From Candidatus Doudnabacteria bacterium RIFCSPHIGHO2_02_FULL_42_25 (GTDB lineage: Bacteria > Patescibacteria > Doudnabacteria > UBA920 > O2-02-FULL-48-8): DNA of 64,000 nt. The position numbers were made by a program, and so were the translations under genes. Below the pieces are notes generated by a model. That model saw only the letters and a list, made by a program, of their open reading frames with translations. It had not been told where the DNA came from and ran no database searches. The stretch lies in contig MFEQ01000003.1 of NCBI GenBank assembly GCA_001777665.1, positions 19,734 through 83,733 of the forward strand. The letters run 5' to 3'. This document shows, piece after piece, positions 30,550-38,571 of this stretch. How positions within the stretch are numbered: the stretch's first letter is position 1; the number at the start of each line of letters is the position of its first letter.

Positions 30550-32754
30550 ATGGCAAGAAAAAAACATCAAGAACAATTCGATTATTCCAATTTTAAAAGA
30601 CCACAGTTAAACCTCAAACGAGAAACCAGGCGGGGGGTGGCTGTGGTAGTTTTTATAGTTTTAGCGATTTTGTTCGCGCTTAGCCTAGCGAATTTAGCTG
30701 GTCCATTTGGCGGAATCGCTAATCAAGTTTTGAAATTAGCGTTTGGGTGGGTGGCTTATGTGACACCAATTATCTTTTTAATTGTCTCGATTGCATTGTT
30801 TCGGCAAGATCCTGATGAAGAATCGTCTACAGTTTCCACTCATGCATATGTAGGTGCAGTTTTGTTAACACTGACCCTGACTGGGTTTTTACATTTAATA
30901 GTCATTAGACCTGATATCACAGAAGCCTTTGATTTAGTAAAAGATGGCCGAGGAGGGGGATACTTAGGTGTACTGTCTTCTTACCCACTCATGAATTTTT
31001 TAGGGTTTATCGCCAGTCTGGTAATTTTGTTAGCCGGAATAATTGTTTCGGTATTAGTCACATTTAATATTTCATTTACTAATTTATTTAAAAAGTCAGT
31101 AAGCAGTAAACAGGAAACAGTAAACAAGGAACCCAGCAAACTCAAAATCAATAATGCGGGGAATATTGGGTTTACTAAAGAAGTAATTAGCGAACCAAAC
31201 AAGGTTGCTTCGAGAGAAAAACAGGAAATCGAGATTAATGCTTTCGAAGATATCAAAGTTTCGAAAGTAAAAATGACTTCGACAATAGATAAGAATTGGA
31301 AGTTTCCCTCCATTGATTTATTGGAAGACGCGTCGAGTAAAGTTGATTCTGGTAATATCGAAACGAATGTCGCTGTTATTCAAAAAACTCTCAATGACTT
31401 CGGGATCGATGTCGAGATGGGTGAAGTCAATGTTGGACCAACAGTGACCCAATATACTTTCCGGCCAGCAGTTGGCGTCAAACTTTCGCAAATTGCCAGT
31501 CTACAAAATGATTTAGCACTGGCATTGGCAGCACCTTCAGTGAGAATGGAACTGCCGATTCCGGGGAAAGCTTTGGTGGGTATTGAAATTCCGAACAAAA
31601 CTAAAGCCGCAGTTCGCATCAAAGAAATTATTGGGCATCAAATGTTCATGGAACAGCCCTCGAAGTTGGCGTTTGCTTTGGGCCGCGATGTTGCTGGACA
31701 TCCGATGATAGCCGAGTTGGGGCGCATGCCGCATTTGTTAATAGCTGGAGCGACTGGCAGTGGGAAATCCATTGCCATCAATACGCTTTTGATCAGTTTA
31801 TTGTATCGATCAACTCCACAAGAAGTGAAATTTATTCTAATCGATCCCAAGCGAGTTGAATTGAATTTGTATAATGGATTGCCGCACTTATTAACTGGAG
31901 TAATTATTGATCACCAAAAAGCCGTAAATGCTCTGAAGTGGGCAGTAGCAGAAATGGATCGACGCTACAAACTTCTTTCGGAAGTTCATAAACGAAATAT
32001 TGGTGAATATAATAATGCATCTGCCAGCAAACTACCCTATCTGGTAGTTATTGTAGATGAGTTAGCGGATTTGATGTCTGTGGCGCAAAATGATGTGGAA
32101 GCGGCAATCGTGCGGCTCGCCCAAATGGCCAGAGCCGTGGGGATTCATTTGGTGGTCGCGACTCAACGTCCATCAGTGGATGTTATTACCGGATTGATCA
32201 AAGCCAACATCACGGCACGCATGGCATTCGCTGTCGCATCACAAGTTGATTCACGAACTATTCTAGATTCTGCAGGAGCGGAAAAACTTTTGGGCCAGGG
32301 AGATATGTTGTATGTCACTTCTGAATTACCAAAGCCAAAACGTATTCAAGGAACCTATGTTGCTGAAAAAGAAATTAAGAAAGTTGTGGAGTTTATTAAA
32401 GGCCAAACCGGTTCGGTGATTTATGACGAACAGATAACTGAAAAACCACAACGCGGTTCCAGTACTCCTGGATTTGATAATGGTGGTGATGATGAAGAAG
32501 ATGAAATGTTTGCAGAAGCAGTGGAATTAGTCCGCCAAGCAGGTAAAGCATCGGCGTCATTACTACAAAGAAGATTACGACTTGGTTATGCCAGAGCTGC
32601 GCGCATATTAGACATCATGGAAGATAAAGGAATCGTCGGCCCTGCCGAAGGTGCAAAGCCACGAGAAGTATATGGAGTTAGTGAAGGAGCTGTCGAAGCA
32701 TCAACAGATCCTGAAGCTGAAGAGTTTGAAAAATCACAAAAAGGGCAATACTAG
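30550..32754 (+). CDS. ftsK: DNA translocase FtsK/SpoIIIE
   Basis: 734 aa. Four N-terminal transmembrane helices (about 31-50, 60-82, 101-120, 148-170), a short linker, then the RecA-like motor with Walker A GATGSGKS (about 398-405), Walker B VVIVDELADL, and the C-terminal winged-helix gamma domain (LLQRRLRLGYARAARILD) that reads KOPS-type polarity sites. Pumps chromosomal DNA at the division septum. Part of the linker (residues 181-196) is encoded by a degenerate AGTAAACAGGAAACAGTAAAC repeat. TAGAAT sits 9-10 nt before the ATG, suggesting a leaderless message. Confidence 0.95.
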   Translation: MARKKHQEQFDYSNFKRPQLNLKRETRRGVAVVVFIVLAILFALSLANLAGPFGGIANQVLKLAFGWVAYVTPIIFLIVSIALFRQDPDEESSTVSTHAYVGAVLLTLTLTGFLHLIVIRPDITEAFDLVKDGRGGGYLGVLSSYPLMNFLGFIASLVILLAGIIVSVLVTFNISFTNLFKKSVSSKQETVNKEPSKLKINNAGNIGFTKEVISEPNKVASREKQEIEINAFEDIKVSKVKMTSTIDKNWKFPSIDLLEDASSKVDSGNIETNVAVIQKTLNDFGIDVEMGEVNVGPTVTQYTFRPAVGVKLSQIASLQNDLALALAAPSVRMELPIPGKALVGIEIPNKTKAAVRIKEIIGHQMFMEQPSKLAFALGRDVAGHPMIAELGRMPHLLIAGATGSGKSIAINTLLISLLYRSTPQEVKFILIDPKRVELNLYNGLPHLLTGVIIDHQKAVNALKWAVAEMDRRYKLLSEVHKRNIGEYNNASASKLPYLVVIVDELADLMSVAQNDVEAAIVRLAQMARAVGIHLVVATQRPSVDVITGLIKANITARMAFAVASQVDSRTILDSAGAEKLLGQGDMLYVTSELPKPKRIQGTYVAEKEIKKVVEFIKGQTGSVIYDEQITEKPQRGSSTPGFDNGGDDEEDEMFAEAVELVRQAGKASASLLQRRLRLGYARAARILDIMEDKGIVGPAEGAKPREVYGVSEGAVEASTDPEAEEFEKSQKGQY

Positions 32755-32875
32755 CTCGGAACGAAATTTTAGCGAACGTAAAAATCTGCAATTTGTTATG
32801 TACTTCAGAGTGGATTTTTACTCGCGTTGCGATTTTTGAGGAAATACGCAAAGCGTCCTAAAATTTGTTCCTCGC
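32755..32875. repeat. Long nested palindrome after ftsK
   Basis: CTCGGAACGAAATTTTAG pairs with CTAAAATTTGTTCCTCG; an inner stem is AACGTAAAAATC/GATTTTTACTCG. Could act as the ftsK transcript end. No gene seen in 32755-33048. Confidence 0.6.
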
Positions 32876-32957
32876 TTGACACCGCAAATTAGCGGGAGCA
32901 TAATAAATATATAAATGAATAAACAAAGGCGGTCGGAAGGCCGCTTTTATTTGTATG

Positions 32958-33002
32958 CCCGCCTCGTCTCGAGCTAAAGCTCGACGGCGAGATCGAGACG
33001 GG
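32958..33002. repeat. GC-rich palindrome
   Basis: CCCGCCTCGTCTCGAGCT and the complementary GACGGCGAGATCGAGACGGG form an imperfect hairpin around AAAGCTCG. Confidence 0.55.
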
Positions 33003-33048
33003 ATATTATTTCTTTAATGGAAATAGTTGGTGTCGGAGAAAGGTAAAA

Positions 33049-34062
33049 ATGTCAGAAAATCAAGAAAATAAGGGCGAAATCATTATTTATAAGGGACAAG
33101 ATTCACCTCAAATACAGGTCAATCTTGTTGATGAGACTGTTTGGCTCACGCAAGCTCAAATGGCCGAGCTTTTTGATAAAGATGTTAATACTATTGGTGA
33201 GCATATTCAGAACGTCTATAAAACCGCAGAACTAAGCCAAAATCGAACTACCCGGAAATTCCGGGTAGTTCAAACTGAAGGAAAAAGGGAGGTTAATCGT
33301 GAATTAGAGCATTATAACCTCGATATGATCATTTCCGTAGGGTATCGGGTGAACTCCAAGCGCGGGACACAGTTTAGAATTTGGGCGACTCAAAGACTTC
33401 GAGATTTCTTACTTAAGGGGTATCTGATCAACGAAAAACGACTTCAAGAGAACCAGCAATTAAAGTTGAAAGAGTTGCAACAGGCGATCACTCTGATGCA
33501 ACAAGCTCTGGAAGTGAAACGTCTGGAAGGCTACGAAAAAGAATTACTTCACATCATTACTGATTACACCAATACTTGGATTACATTAAACGAGTTCGAT
33601 AAAGGGGATTTGAAGTTAGATCAAGTTACGAAGAAAGTTGTAAAGCATCTGGATTATGATCAAGTTAAAAAATCAATTGAACGATTTAAGACTCGATTAA
33701 TCAAAGATGACGAAGCTTCAGATTTGTTTGGTTCTGAAGTCGGAAAAAAGTTGGCACAGGTTTTAGGCAGCATCGGCCAAACTTATGGCGGTAAAGATCT
33801 GTATCCAAGCCTTGATGAAAAAGCTGCGCACATCTTATACTTTGCGGTGAAGGATCATCCGTTTGTCGATGGCAACAAAAGAATTGGTGCGTTGTTATTT
33901 TTACTTTTCTTAATCAACAATAATTATTTGATTAACAAAAAAGGTGAGCGCAAAGTAAATGATACAGCACTGACTGTTTTGACTTTGCTCGTGGCAGCCA
34001 GCAAACCAGACCAAAAAGATGTTATGATAAAGTTAATAGTCAATTTGATAAACAAGAAATAG
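33049..34062 (+). CDS. RhuM-Fic fusion protein
   Basis: 337 aa. Residues 1-140 match the virulence RhuM family (DETVWLTQAQMAELFDKDVN, EHYNLDMIISVGYRVNSKRG). The C-terminal half is a Fic/Doc domain with motif HPFVDGNKRIGAL, whose last position lacks the second arginine of AMP-transferring Fic and is closer to Doc. Fic proteins modify target proteins with nucleotides or phosphate; Doc is a toxin that phosphorylates EF-Tu. A perfect 13+1+13 palindrome lies in the coding sequence. Possibly a selfish or defence gene; no antitoxin is adjacent. Confidence 0.85.
   Translation: MSENQENKGEIIIYKGQDSPQIQVNLVDETVWLTQAQMAELFDKDVNTIGEHIQNVYKTAELSQNRTTRKFRVVQTEGKREVNRELEHYNLDMIISVGYRVNSKRGTQFRIWATQRLRDFLLKGYLINEKRLQENQQLKLKELQQAITLMQQALEVKRLEGYEKELLHIITDYTNTWITLNEFDKGDLKLDQVTKKVVKHLDYDQVKKSIERFKTRLIKDDEASDLFGSEVGKKLAQVLGSIGQTYGGKDLYPSLDEKAAHILYFAVKDHPFVDGNKRIGALLFLLFLINNNYLINKKGERKVNDTALTVLTLLVAASKPDQKDVMIKLIVNLINKK
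33245..33271. repeat. Perfect 27-nt palindrome inside RhuM-Fic gene
   Basis: Arms GAACTACCCGGAA and TTCCGGGTAGTTC around one A. It encodes residues about 66-74. Confidence 0.85.
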
Positions 34063-34090
34063 TAATTAGTAAATAGTAAGCAGTAATCAG
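34061..34090 (+). repeat. Degenerate tandem repeat before rodZ
   Basis: Four AGTAA-type units of 7 nt (AGTAATT, AGTAAAT, AGTAAGC, AGTAATC) end one base before the rodZ start and contain the stop codon of the previous gene. Confidence 0.65.
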
Positions 34091-34091
34091 A

Positions 34092-35027
34092 ATGTCTGAC
34101 CCCTTATTTAAAACCAAGCAAGTTAAGATTGATACTCTGGGTGAGTATTTGCAGCAAGTCCGGAAGCAACTGAATTTGGATATAAAGACTGTGAGTATCT
34201 TGGCTCAAATCAAACCTAACTATTTGGAGCTACTTGAAGCCGGGGCTTATTCGAAATTGCCCGCAGAAGTTTACATCCGTGGCTTTCTTAAAAGTTTAGC
34301 TGATTTTTATCACATCAAAGAACAAATGTTAATTGATCAGTATGAAAAAGAGCGAGGCGAGAATATCCAGCCAATTCCGATTTCGAAAATGGGAAAAAAT
34401 AGTTGGCTGTCATTTACACCCCGTACATTAATTGTTGGATCAAGTTTGTTGGTTGCCCTGATCGCGATAATTTATGTAGGCCTGGAAATTCGTTCAGTGC
34501 TGGCACCTCCCTATTTAAATTTGGAAGAGCCAGGTTCTGATGTCACCGTGGACGGTAATAGTGTGGTAGTGGCTGGAACTGGCGAAATAGGGGCGGCGGT
34601 ATTTATCAACAACCAACCGGTGCTGATGGATCAAAATGGGAATTTTACAGAAACGTTACTTTTGAGCCCAGGGGTAAATATCATAGAGGTTACGGAGAAG
34701 AACAAGTTTGATAAGGTCAGTAAAATCACCAGACAAGTCACTTCGCAAGCACTTCCAGAACAACCAGTTACTGCCCAAGATTTGAGTTTAATTGTGGAAA
34801 TCGGTCCGAACAGTGCTTGGGTGAATTTACAAGCTGATGGAGTATTGATCTACCGCGGCACCATGCTTCCAGGTTCGACGAAGTCAATAGCTGCGAAAAA
34901 TGAAATTATTTTAACTTCCGCCAATGCGGGGTCGACGAAAATTATCTACAACGGAAAGGATTTGGGATTAATGGGGCGGGAAGGTGAAGTTATTCGGAAT
35001 GTTGAGTTTTCAAGTTCGGGTCAATAG
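34092..35027 (+). CDS. RodZ-like cell-shape protein
   Basis: 311 aa. N-terminal Xre-type HTH_25 domain (LGEYLQQVRKQLNLDIKTVS, KPNYLELLEAGAYSKLPAEV), basic linker, one transmembrane helix (about 115-136), and an extracytoplasmic beta domain ending in the DUF4115 type (SLIVEIGPNSAWVNLQADG). RodZ links MreB filaments to the wall-synthesis machinery; no mreB is in the window. Adjacent to recA, as a degenerate repeat separates both neighbours. Confidence 0.85.
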   Translation: MSDPLFKTKQVKIDTLGEYLQQVRKQLNLDIKTVSILAQIKPNYLELLEAGAYSKLPAEVYIRGFLKSLADFYHIKEQMLIDQYEKERGENIQPIPISKMGKNSWLSFTPRTLIVGSSLLVALIAIIYVGLEIRSVLAPPYLNLEEPGSDVTVDGNSVVVAGTGEIGAAVFINNQPVLMDQNGNFTETLLLSPGVNIIEVTEKNKFDKVSKITRQVTSQALPEQPVTAQDLSLIVEIGPNSAWVNLQADGVLIYRGTMLPGSTKSIAAKNEIILTSANAGSTKIIYNGKDLGLMGREGEVIRNVEFSSSGQ

Positions 35028-35040
35028 AATATAATTAACT

Positions 35041-35072
35041 CATGAGTTCATGAAACATGGATCATGAAACAT
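35041..35072 (+). repeat. Direct repeat before recA
   Basis: TCATGAAACATGGATCATGAAACAT: two ATCATGAAACAT-type units in the recA leader, followed by TATATAAAT 8-9 nt before the ATG. Confidence 0.6.
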
Positions 35073-35082
35073 ATATAAATTT

Positions 35083-36132
35083 ATGGCTAAAGGTTCAAAC
35101 AAAATTGATTCAAGTAATAAAAACCTCGAAGAGACTCTTACTTCTATAAGAGATAAATTTGGGGAAGGTTCAATCATGACTTTGCAAAAAGCTAAGACTA
35201 TGAATGTAGAAGTTGTTCCAACGGGTAGCATATCGTTGGACTTAGCTTTGGGTGCTGGTGGAATTCCTATAGGGAGAGTCATCGAAATCTTCGGGCCGGA
35301 AGCGTCTGGGAAAACAACGCTGGCCATGCACATAGTCGCTGAAGTTCAAAAGAAGGGTGGAGTGGCGGCGTTTGTGGATGCGGAACATGCGCTCGACCCG
35401 GATCGAGCCAAAGCGGTGGGAGTGAAAATTGATAAGCTTTTAATTTCCCAGCCAGACAACGGTGAGCAAGCGCTAGACATTGTGGAGGCATTAGTCCGAT
35501 CCGGAACTGTGGATATCATCGTTGTGGATTCAGTGGCCGCGCTCACTCCTCGGGCAGAGATCGAGGGTGAGATGGGGGATTCTCATATGGGACTTCATGC
35601 CCGACTCATGAGTCAGGCACTCCGCAAGCTGACTGCGATTATTTCCAAGACCAATTGCACCGTAATTTTCATAAACCAGATCCGAATGAAGATCGGCGTA
35701 ATGTTTGGCAACCCTGAAACAACTACCGGTGGCCAAGCATTGAAGTTTTATTCTTCAGTTCGCATCGAAATTCGGAGATTGGCACAAATCAAACAGGGCG
35801 AATCGATAGTCGGCAGTCGAGTCAAAGTTAAAATTGTGAAAAATAAGGTTGGAGCACCTTTCAAATCCACGGAATTCGATATTATGTTCTCCGAAGGTGG
35901 TATTTCTCACACTGGTGACCTACTCGATACAGGTATAACCTACAAAGTGATTGAAAAAACTGGGAACACTTACAATTTTGGGGATAACAAACTCGGAGTG
36001 GGCAGGGAAAATGCTAAAACTTTCCTCAAAGAGAATCCAAAAGTTGCTCAAGAGATCGAAAAAGCTATCCGTCGCCAGGCCAAAGACGTAGACTTGGCCT
36101 TGGTCGACTCGAATCCAGCACCAGTTTTGTAA
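35083..36132 (+). CDS. recA: Recombinase RecA
   Basis: 349 aa, full length. Walker A GPEASGKT (71-78), FVDAEHALDP, Walker B IIVVDSVAAL, the L2 DNA-binding loop GVMFGNPETTTGG and the C-terminal domain. Forms filaments on single-stranded DNA, drives strand exchange and activates LexA self-cleavage; lexA is present at 41.3 kb. The last codons and the stop form the 5' arm of a perfect 17-bp hairpin. Confidence 0.97.
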   Translation: MAKGSNKIDSSNKNLEETLTSIRDKFGEGSIMTLQKAKTMNVEVVPTGSISLDLALGAGGIPIGRVIEIFGPEASGKTTLAMHIVAEVQKKGGVAAFVDAEHALDPDRAKAVGVKIDKLLISQPDNGEQALDIVEALVRSGTVDIIVVDSVAALTPRAEIEGEMGDSHMGLHARLMSQALRKLTAIISKTNCTVIFINQIRMKIGVMFGNPETTTGGQALKFYSSVRIEIRRLAQIKQGESIVGSRVKVKIVKNKVGAPFKSTEFDIMFSEGGISHTGDLLDTGITYKVIEKTGNTYNFGDNKLGVGRENAKTFLKENPKVAQEIEKAIRRQAKDVDLALVDSNPAPVL

Positions 36133-36150
36133 AAAAACTGGTGCTGGATT
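36112..36150 (+). terminator. recA terminator, overlapping stop codon
   Basis: AATCCAGCACCAGTTTT and AAAACTGGTGCTGGATT are perfect 17-bp arms with a GTAAA loop. The 3' arm ends in the -35 box of the next promoter. Confidence 0.75.
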
Positions 36151-36177
36151 GACAGCGCTTATTTTTTTTGCTATAAT
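36149..36177 (+). promoter_or_regulatory. Consensus promoter downstream of recA
   Basis: TTGACA (36149-36154), 17-nt spacer ending TTTTTTTTGC, TATAAT (36172-36177). The strongest promoter in the window, with no coding sequence for 600 nt after it. Confidence 0.9.
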
Positions 36178-36298
36178 AGTTGTATTGAAAGTCGGATTAG
36201 GGATTAGAACCTTGAAAACTGAATAAACGAGGATAGCGGGGAAAGCCGAAGCCTTAAAAATCTGAAATATTTGAGTCTTTGACGTTCTTCACTATTCG

Positions 36299-36487
36299 TC
36301 ATAGCTGTTCTAACCCAGCTGCTTGCAAAACAAAAATAAAAATCGTTTGAATAAAAAAATAAAACAAACATAAAACAAAAATTGTTAGGGTGATTTCGAT
36401 CACCACAAGAACAGTGAAGAAATCTCTTATAGAGTGGTTAGATATATAAGCGTTCTTTTTCGGTTTTATCATCGTGATGTTTACCAC
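36299..36487 (-). CDS. Possible small membrane protein
   Basis: A minus-strand frame of 62 codons from GTG (57 from ATG 36472) encodes a basic N-terminus (MIKPKKNAYISN) and a long hydrophobic helix. No Shine-Dalgarno or promoter is evident, and the structured-RNA interpretation of the other strand competes with it. Confidence 0.22.
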   Translation of the reverse strand: MVNITMIKPKKNAYISNHSIRDFFTVLVVIEITLTIFVLCLFYFFIQTIFIFVLQAAGLEQL

Positions 36488-36659
36488 TGCTTCAGGCTTT
36501 GGAGCTTGAAACTTTTGAACAAAATTTTCAAAAGATAAATTTCAAGCCCCGGATCCTGTAAGCGGTGATAAGCTTGATGCTAAGGCCGCCTACAGGGCGG
36601 ACTCGCTACAATATAAAATATTTAGAGCGGCATGTCCGCTCTGTAATCAACTAAACTTG

Positions 36660-36679
36660 TCCCGGACTTGATCCGGGAT
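36660..36679. repeat. Palindrome family C, copy 2
   Basis: TCCCGGACTTGATCCGGGAT, identical over 20 nt to 22125-22144; extended here by flanking CTGTAATC/GATTACAG. Confidence 0.8.
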
Positions 36680-36777
36680 TACAGAGCACAGAAATATAAA
36701 CACTTGAGCCTACAAAGAAGAAGGCTTTTTTTGTTGCCCAAATTTTGGTATAATAAGATTAATTAATTTTTGAATAT

Positions 36778-37140
36778 ATGACCTCGAAGAGTTTAATTGA
36801 AGAGAATAAGAAAAAATTATTAGCTGAAGCAAAACGGTTGCGAGCGATTTTGAACAAAGAAGATATCAAAGATGGTCCCGGAGAATTTCCCGGTGAGTAC
36901 AAACCGAAGTATGATGATGTCGGTCGTGAGGACGGCGAGAACGCAACTGAAGTAGAAAATTTTCAGAACCAACTTTCCGTGACGTACGATTTGGAAGCGA
37001 AACTGCAGAAAATAAAAATCGCACTCGCAAGAATGGAAGATGGAAGTTATGGCACGTGTGCTGTTGGTGGTGAAGAGATCGAAGAAGAAAGATTGCGAGC
37101 CGAGCCATCAGCAGATACTTGTGTTGCTCATGCATTGTAG
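36778..37140 (+). CDS. DksA/TraR-like protein with incomplete zinc finger
   Basis: 120 aa. A coiled-coil N-terminus and the DksA/TraR C-terminus GSYGTCAVGGEEIEEERLRA then EPSADTCVAHAL. The family finger C-x2-C-x17-C-x2-C keeps only the first and third cysteines; the second is Gly and the fourth position Ala/His. Family members bind the RNA polymerase secondary channel. The incomplete finger may still fold, as in Cys-poor DksA variants of other bacteria. TATAAT at 36751. Its stop touches the lspA start. Confidence 0.8.
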   Translation: MTSKSLIEENKKKLLAEAKRLRAILNKEDIKDGPGEFPGEYKPKYDDVGREDGENATEVENFQNQLSVTYDLEAKLQKIKIALARMEDGSYGTCAVGGEEIEEERLRAEPSADTCVAHAL

Positions 37141-37533
37141 ATGATGCTGAAAAAAATATTATTTTTATTTTTAGTTGATCAAGTCACGAAATTAATTTTT
37201 GATTATCGTGAAGTAAAAAACTTTGGGTTGTCGTTTGCGATAAACTTAGGACCGATACCAAATTTGATTCTGGTAATTTTGGGCCTAAGTTTTTTCATTT
37301 ATTATTATTGGCAACGCCGCGAAAAATTTACTTATGTCGGCGAGCTAACTTTTGTTTTTATTTTTGCCGGGGCGTTGTCTAATATTTTTGATCGAGCATA
37401 CTTTGGTTACGTCAGAGATTTTATGGATTTGGGCTGGGGTTTTACTTTTAATTTAGCTGACATATTTGTGGTGGTCGGATTGATTTTGTTTTTATATCTG
37501 CCTGATAAAGATAAGTATCAAAATTTTGGCTGA
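37141..37533 (+). CDS. lspA: Lipoprotein signal peptidase (SPase II)
   Basis: 130 aa, slightly short. Four transmembrane helices with DQVTK, the catalytic aspartate in GALSNIFDRAYFGYVRDFMD and the second aspartate in FNLADIFVVVG. Cleaves the signal peptide of prolipoproteins at the lipid-modified cysteine. Directly follows the DksA-like gene (TAG/ATG adjacent), a common pairing that suggests co-transcription. Confidence 0.92.
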   Translation: MMLKKILFLFLVDQVTKLIFDYREVKNFGLSFAINLGPIPNLILVILGLSFFIYYYWQRREKFTYVGELTFVFIFAGALSNIFDRAYFGYVRDFMDLGWGFTFNLADIFVVVGLILFLYLPDKDKYQNFG

Positions 37534-37592
37534 AATGCCAATTGTGATTTTGGGAAGTAGGAGTAGTATGAAGTCGAAAGGGGGTGGGCATC

Positions 37593-37709
37593 ATGGAAAA
37601 ATCACAAGGTCGGGGTTGGCATGGAGATTCTGAAGGCCATAGACGAGCAGGCAGACTAGGGGGTCGGGCAAGAGGCAAGAAAAGAGGGAGAACTAGCACA
37701 AGTCCTTAG
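37593..37709 (+). CDS. Small basic KGG/stress-like protein, 38 aa
   Basis: MEKSQGRGWHGDSEGHRRAG then RLGGRARGKKRGRTSTSP. The GWHGDSEGHRRAGRLGG segment resembles the KGG-type repeats of small stress proteins (DPEKHRxxGxxGG) seen in CPR and other bacteria. A Shine-Dalgarno-like AAAGGGGGTGG precedes the start and a terminator follows, so it is an independent gene. Probably binds nucleic acid, judging only from its charge. Confidence 0.65.
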   Translation: MEKSQGRGWHGDSEGHRRAGRLGGRARGKKRGRTSTSP

Positions 37710-37720
37710 GATTTCTTTAG

Positions 37721-37747
37721 AAACCCCGCCTATTAGGCGGGGTTTTG
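37721..37747 (+). terminator. Terminator
   Basis: AAACCCCGCCT/AGGCGGGGTTT perfect stem, then T's. Confidence 0.85.
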
Positions 37748-37766
37748 CTAATGTTATAATTAGTTC

Positions 37767-38537
37767 ATGGCTAAAATTTTAGGAATTGATGTCGGGGGCA
37801 CGAAAGTCGCGTCAGGAATAGTCACCGATGGTTTGAACGTGGAAAATTTAGAGATAAATAAAACTTCACAAGTCGATTTGGTAGGCCAACTTCAAGATAT
37901 CATACGCGATAAAGGTAGTTTTGACGCGATTGGGCTCGCGATGCCGGGTCCTGTGCTTGCTGACGGGACAGTTATGAGGTTGCCCAATGTGCCGCAATTT
38001 CAGAAAAGTAATATTAAACAAATTTTAGAAAATCAATTCCATATTCCAGTGGCAGTCATGAATGATGCGAAGGCATTTGCTTTGGCGGAAAGTATAGTCG
38101 GGCAGGGCAAGGGTCATAATGTGGTGGCGGCTGCGGTCTTGGGTACAGGTATCGGAGTTGGGATCGTCATCAACAAACAAATTTATTTCGGGAAAGACGG
38201 AGTGGCTGGGGAACTTGAGCATGTGCAGTTGCTAGATGGGATGTTGTTTCGGGAGCACCGACATGCAGCAGGACCATTTGTAAAAGCAATTGATGCTAAA
38301 AAATATCTAAAGACTTTGTTGGACATGATCGTCCTTAGCTTCAATCCGGATATAATTGTTTTAAGTGGTGGCTGGTCGACACTGCCTGGAATGGAAGAGA
38401 TGGCAAATGAGCTGACGAAAGGAGCTGGGAATTATGAGAGTCAAACTCCAGTTAAGATTTCTGAGCTAATGTATCCGTCTCTGATCGGAGCGGCTTTGAT
38501 GGCCGAGCAAGGCCTGCCTGCCGGCAGGCAGGCTTGA
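37767..38537 (+). CDS. ROK-family sugar kinase/regulator-like
   Basis: 256 aa. N-terminal phosphate motif GIDVGGTKVASGIV, sugar-binding MPGPV, catalytic NDAKAFALAE, adenosine region VLGTGIGVGIV and GELEHVQL. The ROK zinc-binding CxCGxxGCxE segment is missing, so it may be a non-zinc glucokinase-like enzyme. TATAAT 6 nt before the ATG suggests leaderless translation. The last eight residues GLPAGRQA are encoded by a palindromic repeat also found in the rpsA leader, an extension of the protein by repeat DNA. Confidence 0.85.
   Translation: MAKILGIDVGGTKVASGIVTDGLNVENLEINKTSQVDLVGQLQDIIRDKGSFDAIGLAMPGPVLADGTVMRLPNVPQFQKSNIKQILENQFHIPVAVMNDAKAFALAESIVGQGKGHNVVAAAVLGTGIGVGIVINKQIYFGKDGVAGELEHVQLLDGMLFREHRHAAGPFVKAIDAKKYLKTLLDMIVLSFNPDIIVLSGGWSTLPGMEEMANELTKGAGNYESQTPVKISELMYPSLIGAALMAEQGLPAGRQA
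38512..38533. repeat. Palindrome family B, copy 2 (in coding sequence)
   Basis: A 22-bp perfect palindrome whose inner 20 bp equal 7448-7467. It encodes the C-terminal GLPAGRQA of the ROK protein. Confidence 0.85.
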
Positions 38538-38571
38538 AGTAAAATCGAGTTAGCAATATAATAATATCCAC

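Larger units (their letters stand above)
36184..36732 (+). ncRNA. Candidate structured RNA, unknown class
   Basis: A transcript from the perfect promoter would run about 550 nt to the hairpin AGCCT/AGGCT plus T7 (36707-36732). It contains stems TGACG/CGTCA, AGCTG/CAGCT, GGTGAT-TTCG-ATCACC (a UUCG-type tetraloop), GCTTGAAA/TTTCAAGC, CCTGTA/TACAGG, AGAGCGG/CCGCTCT and a family C palindrome at 36660. I did not find the landmarks of tmRNA, RNase P RNA or SRP RNA. Part may be a cluster of REP-like insertions, so the RNA gene is a hypothesis. Confidence 0.3.
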
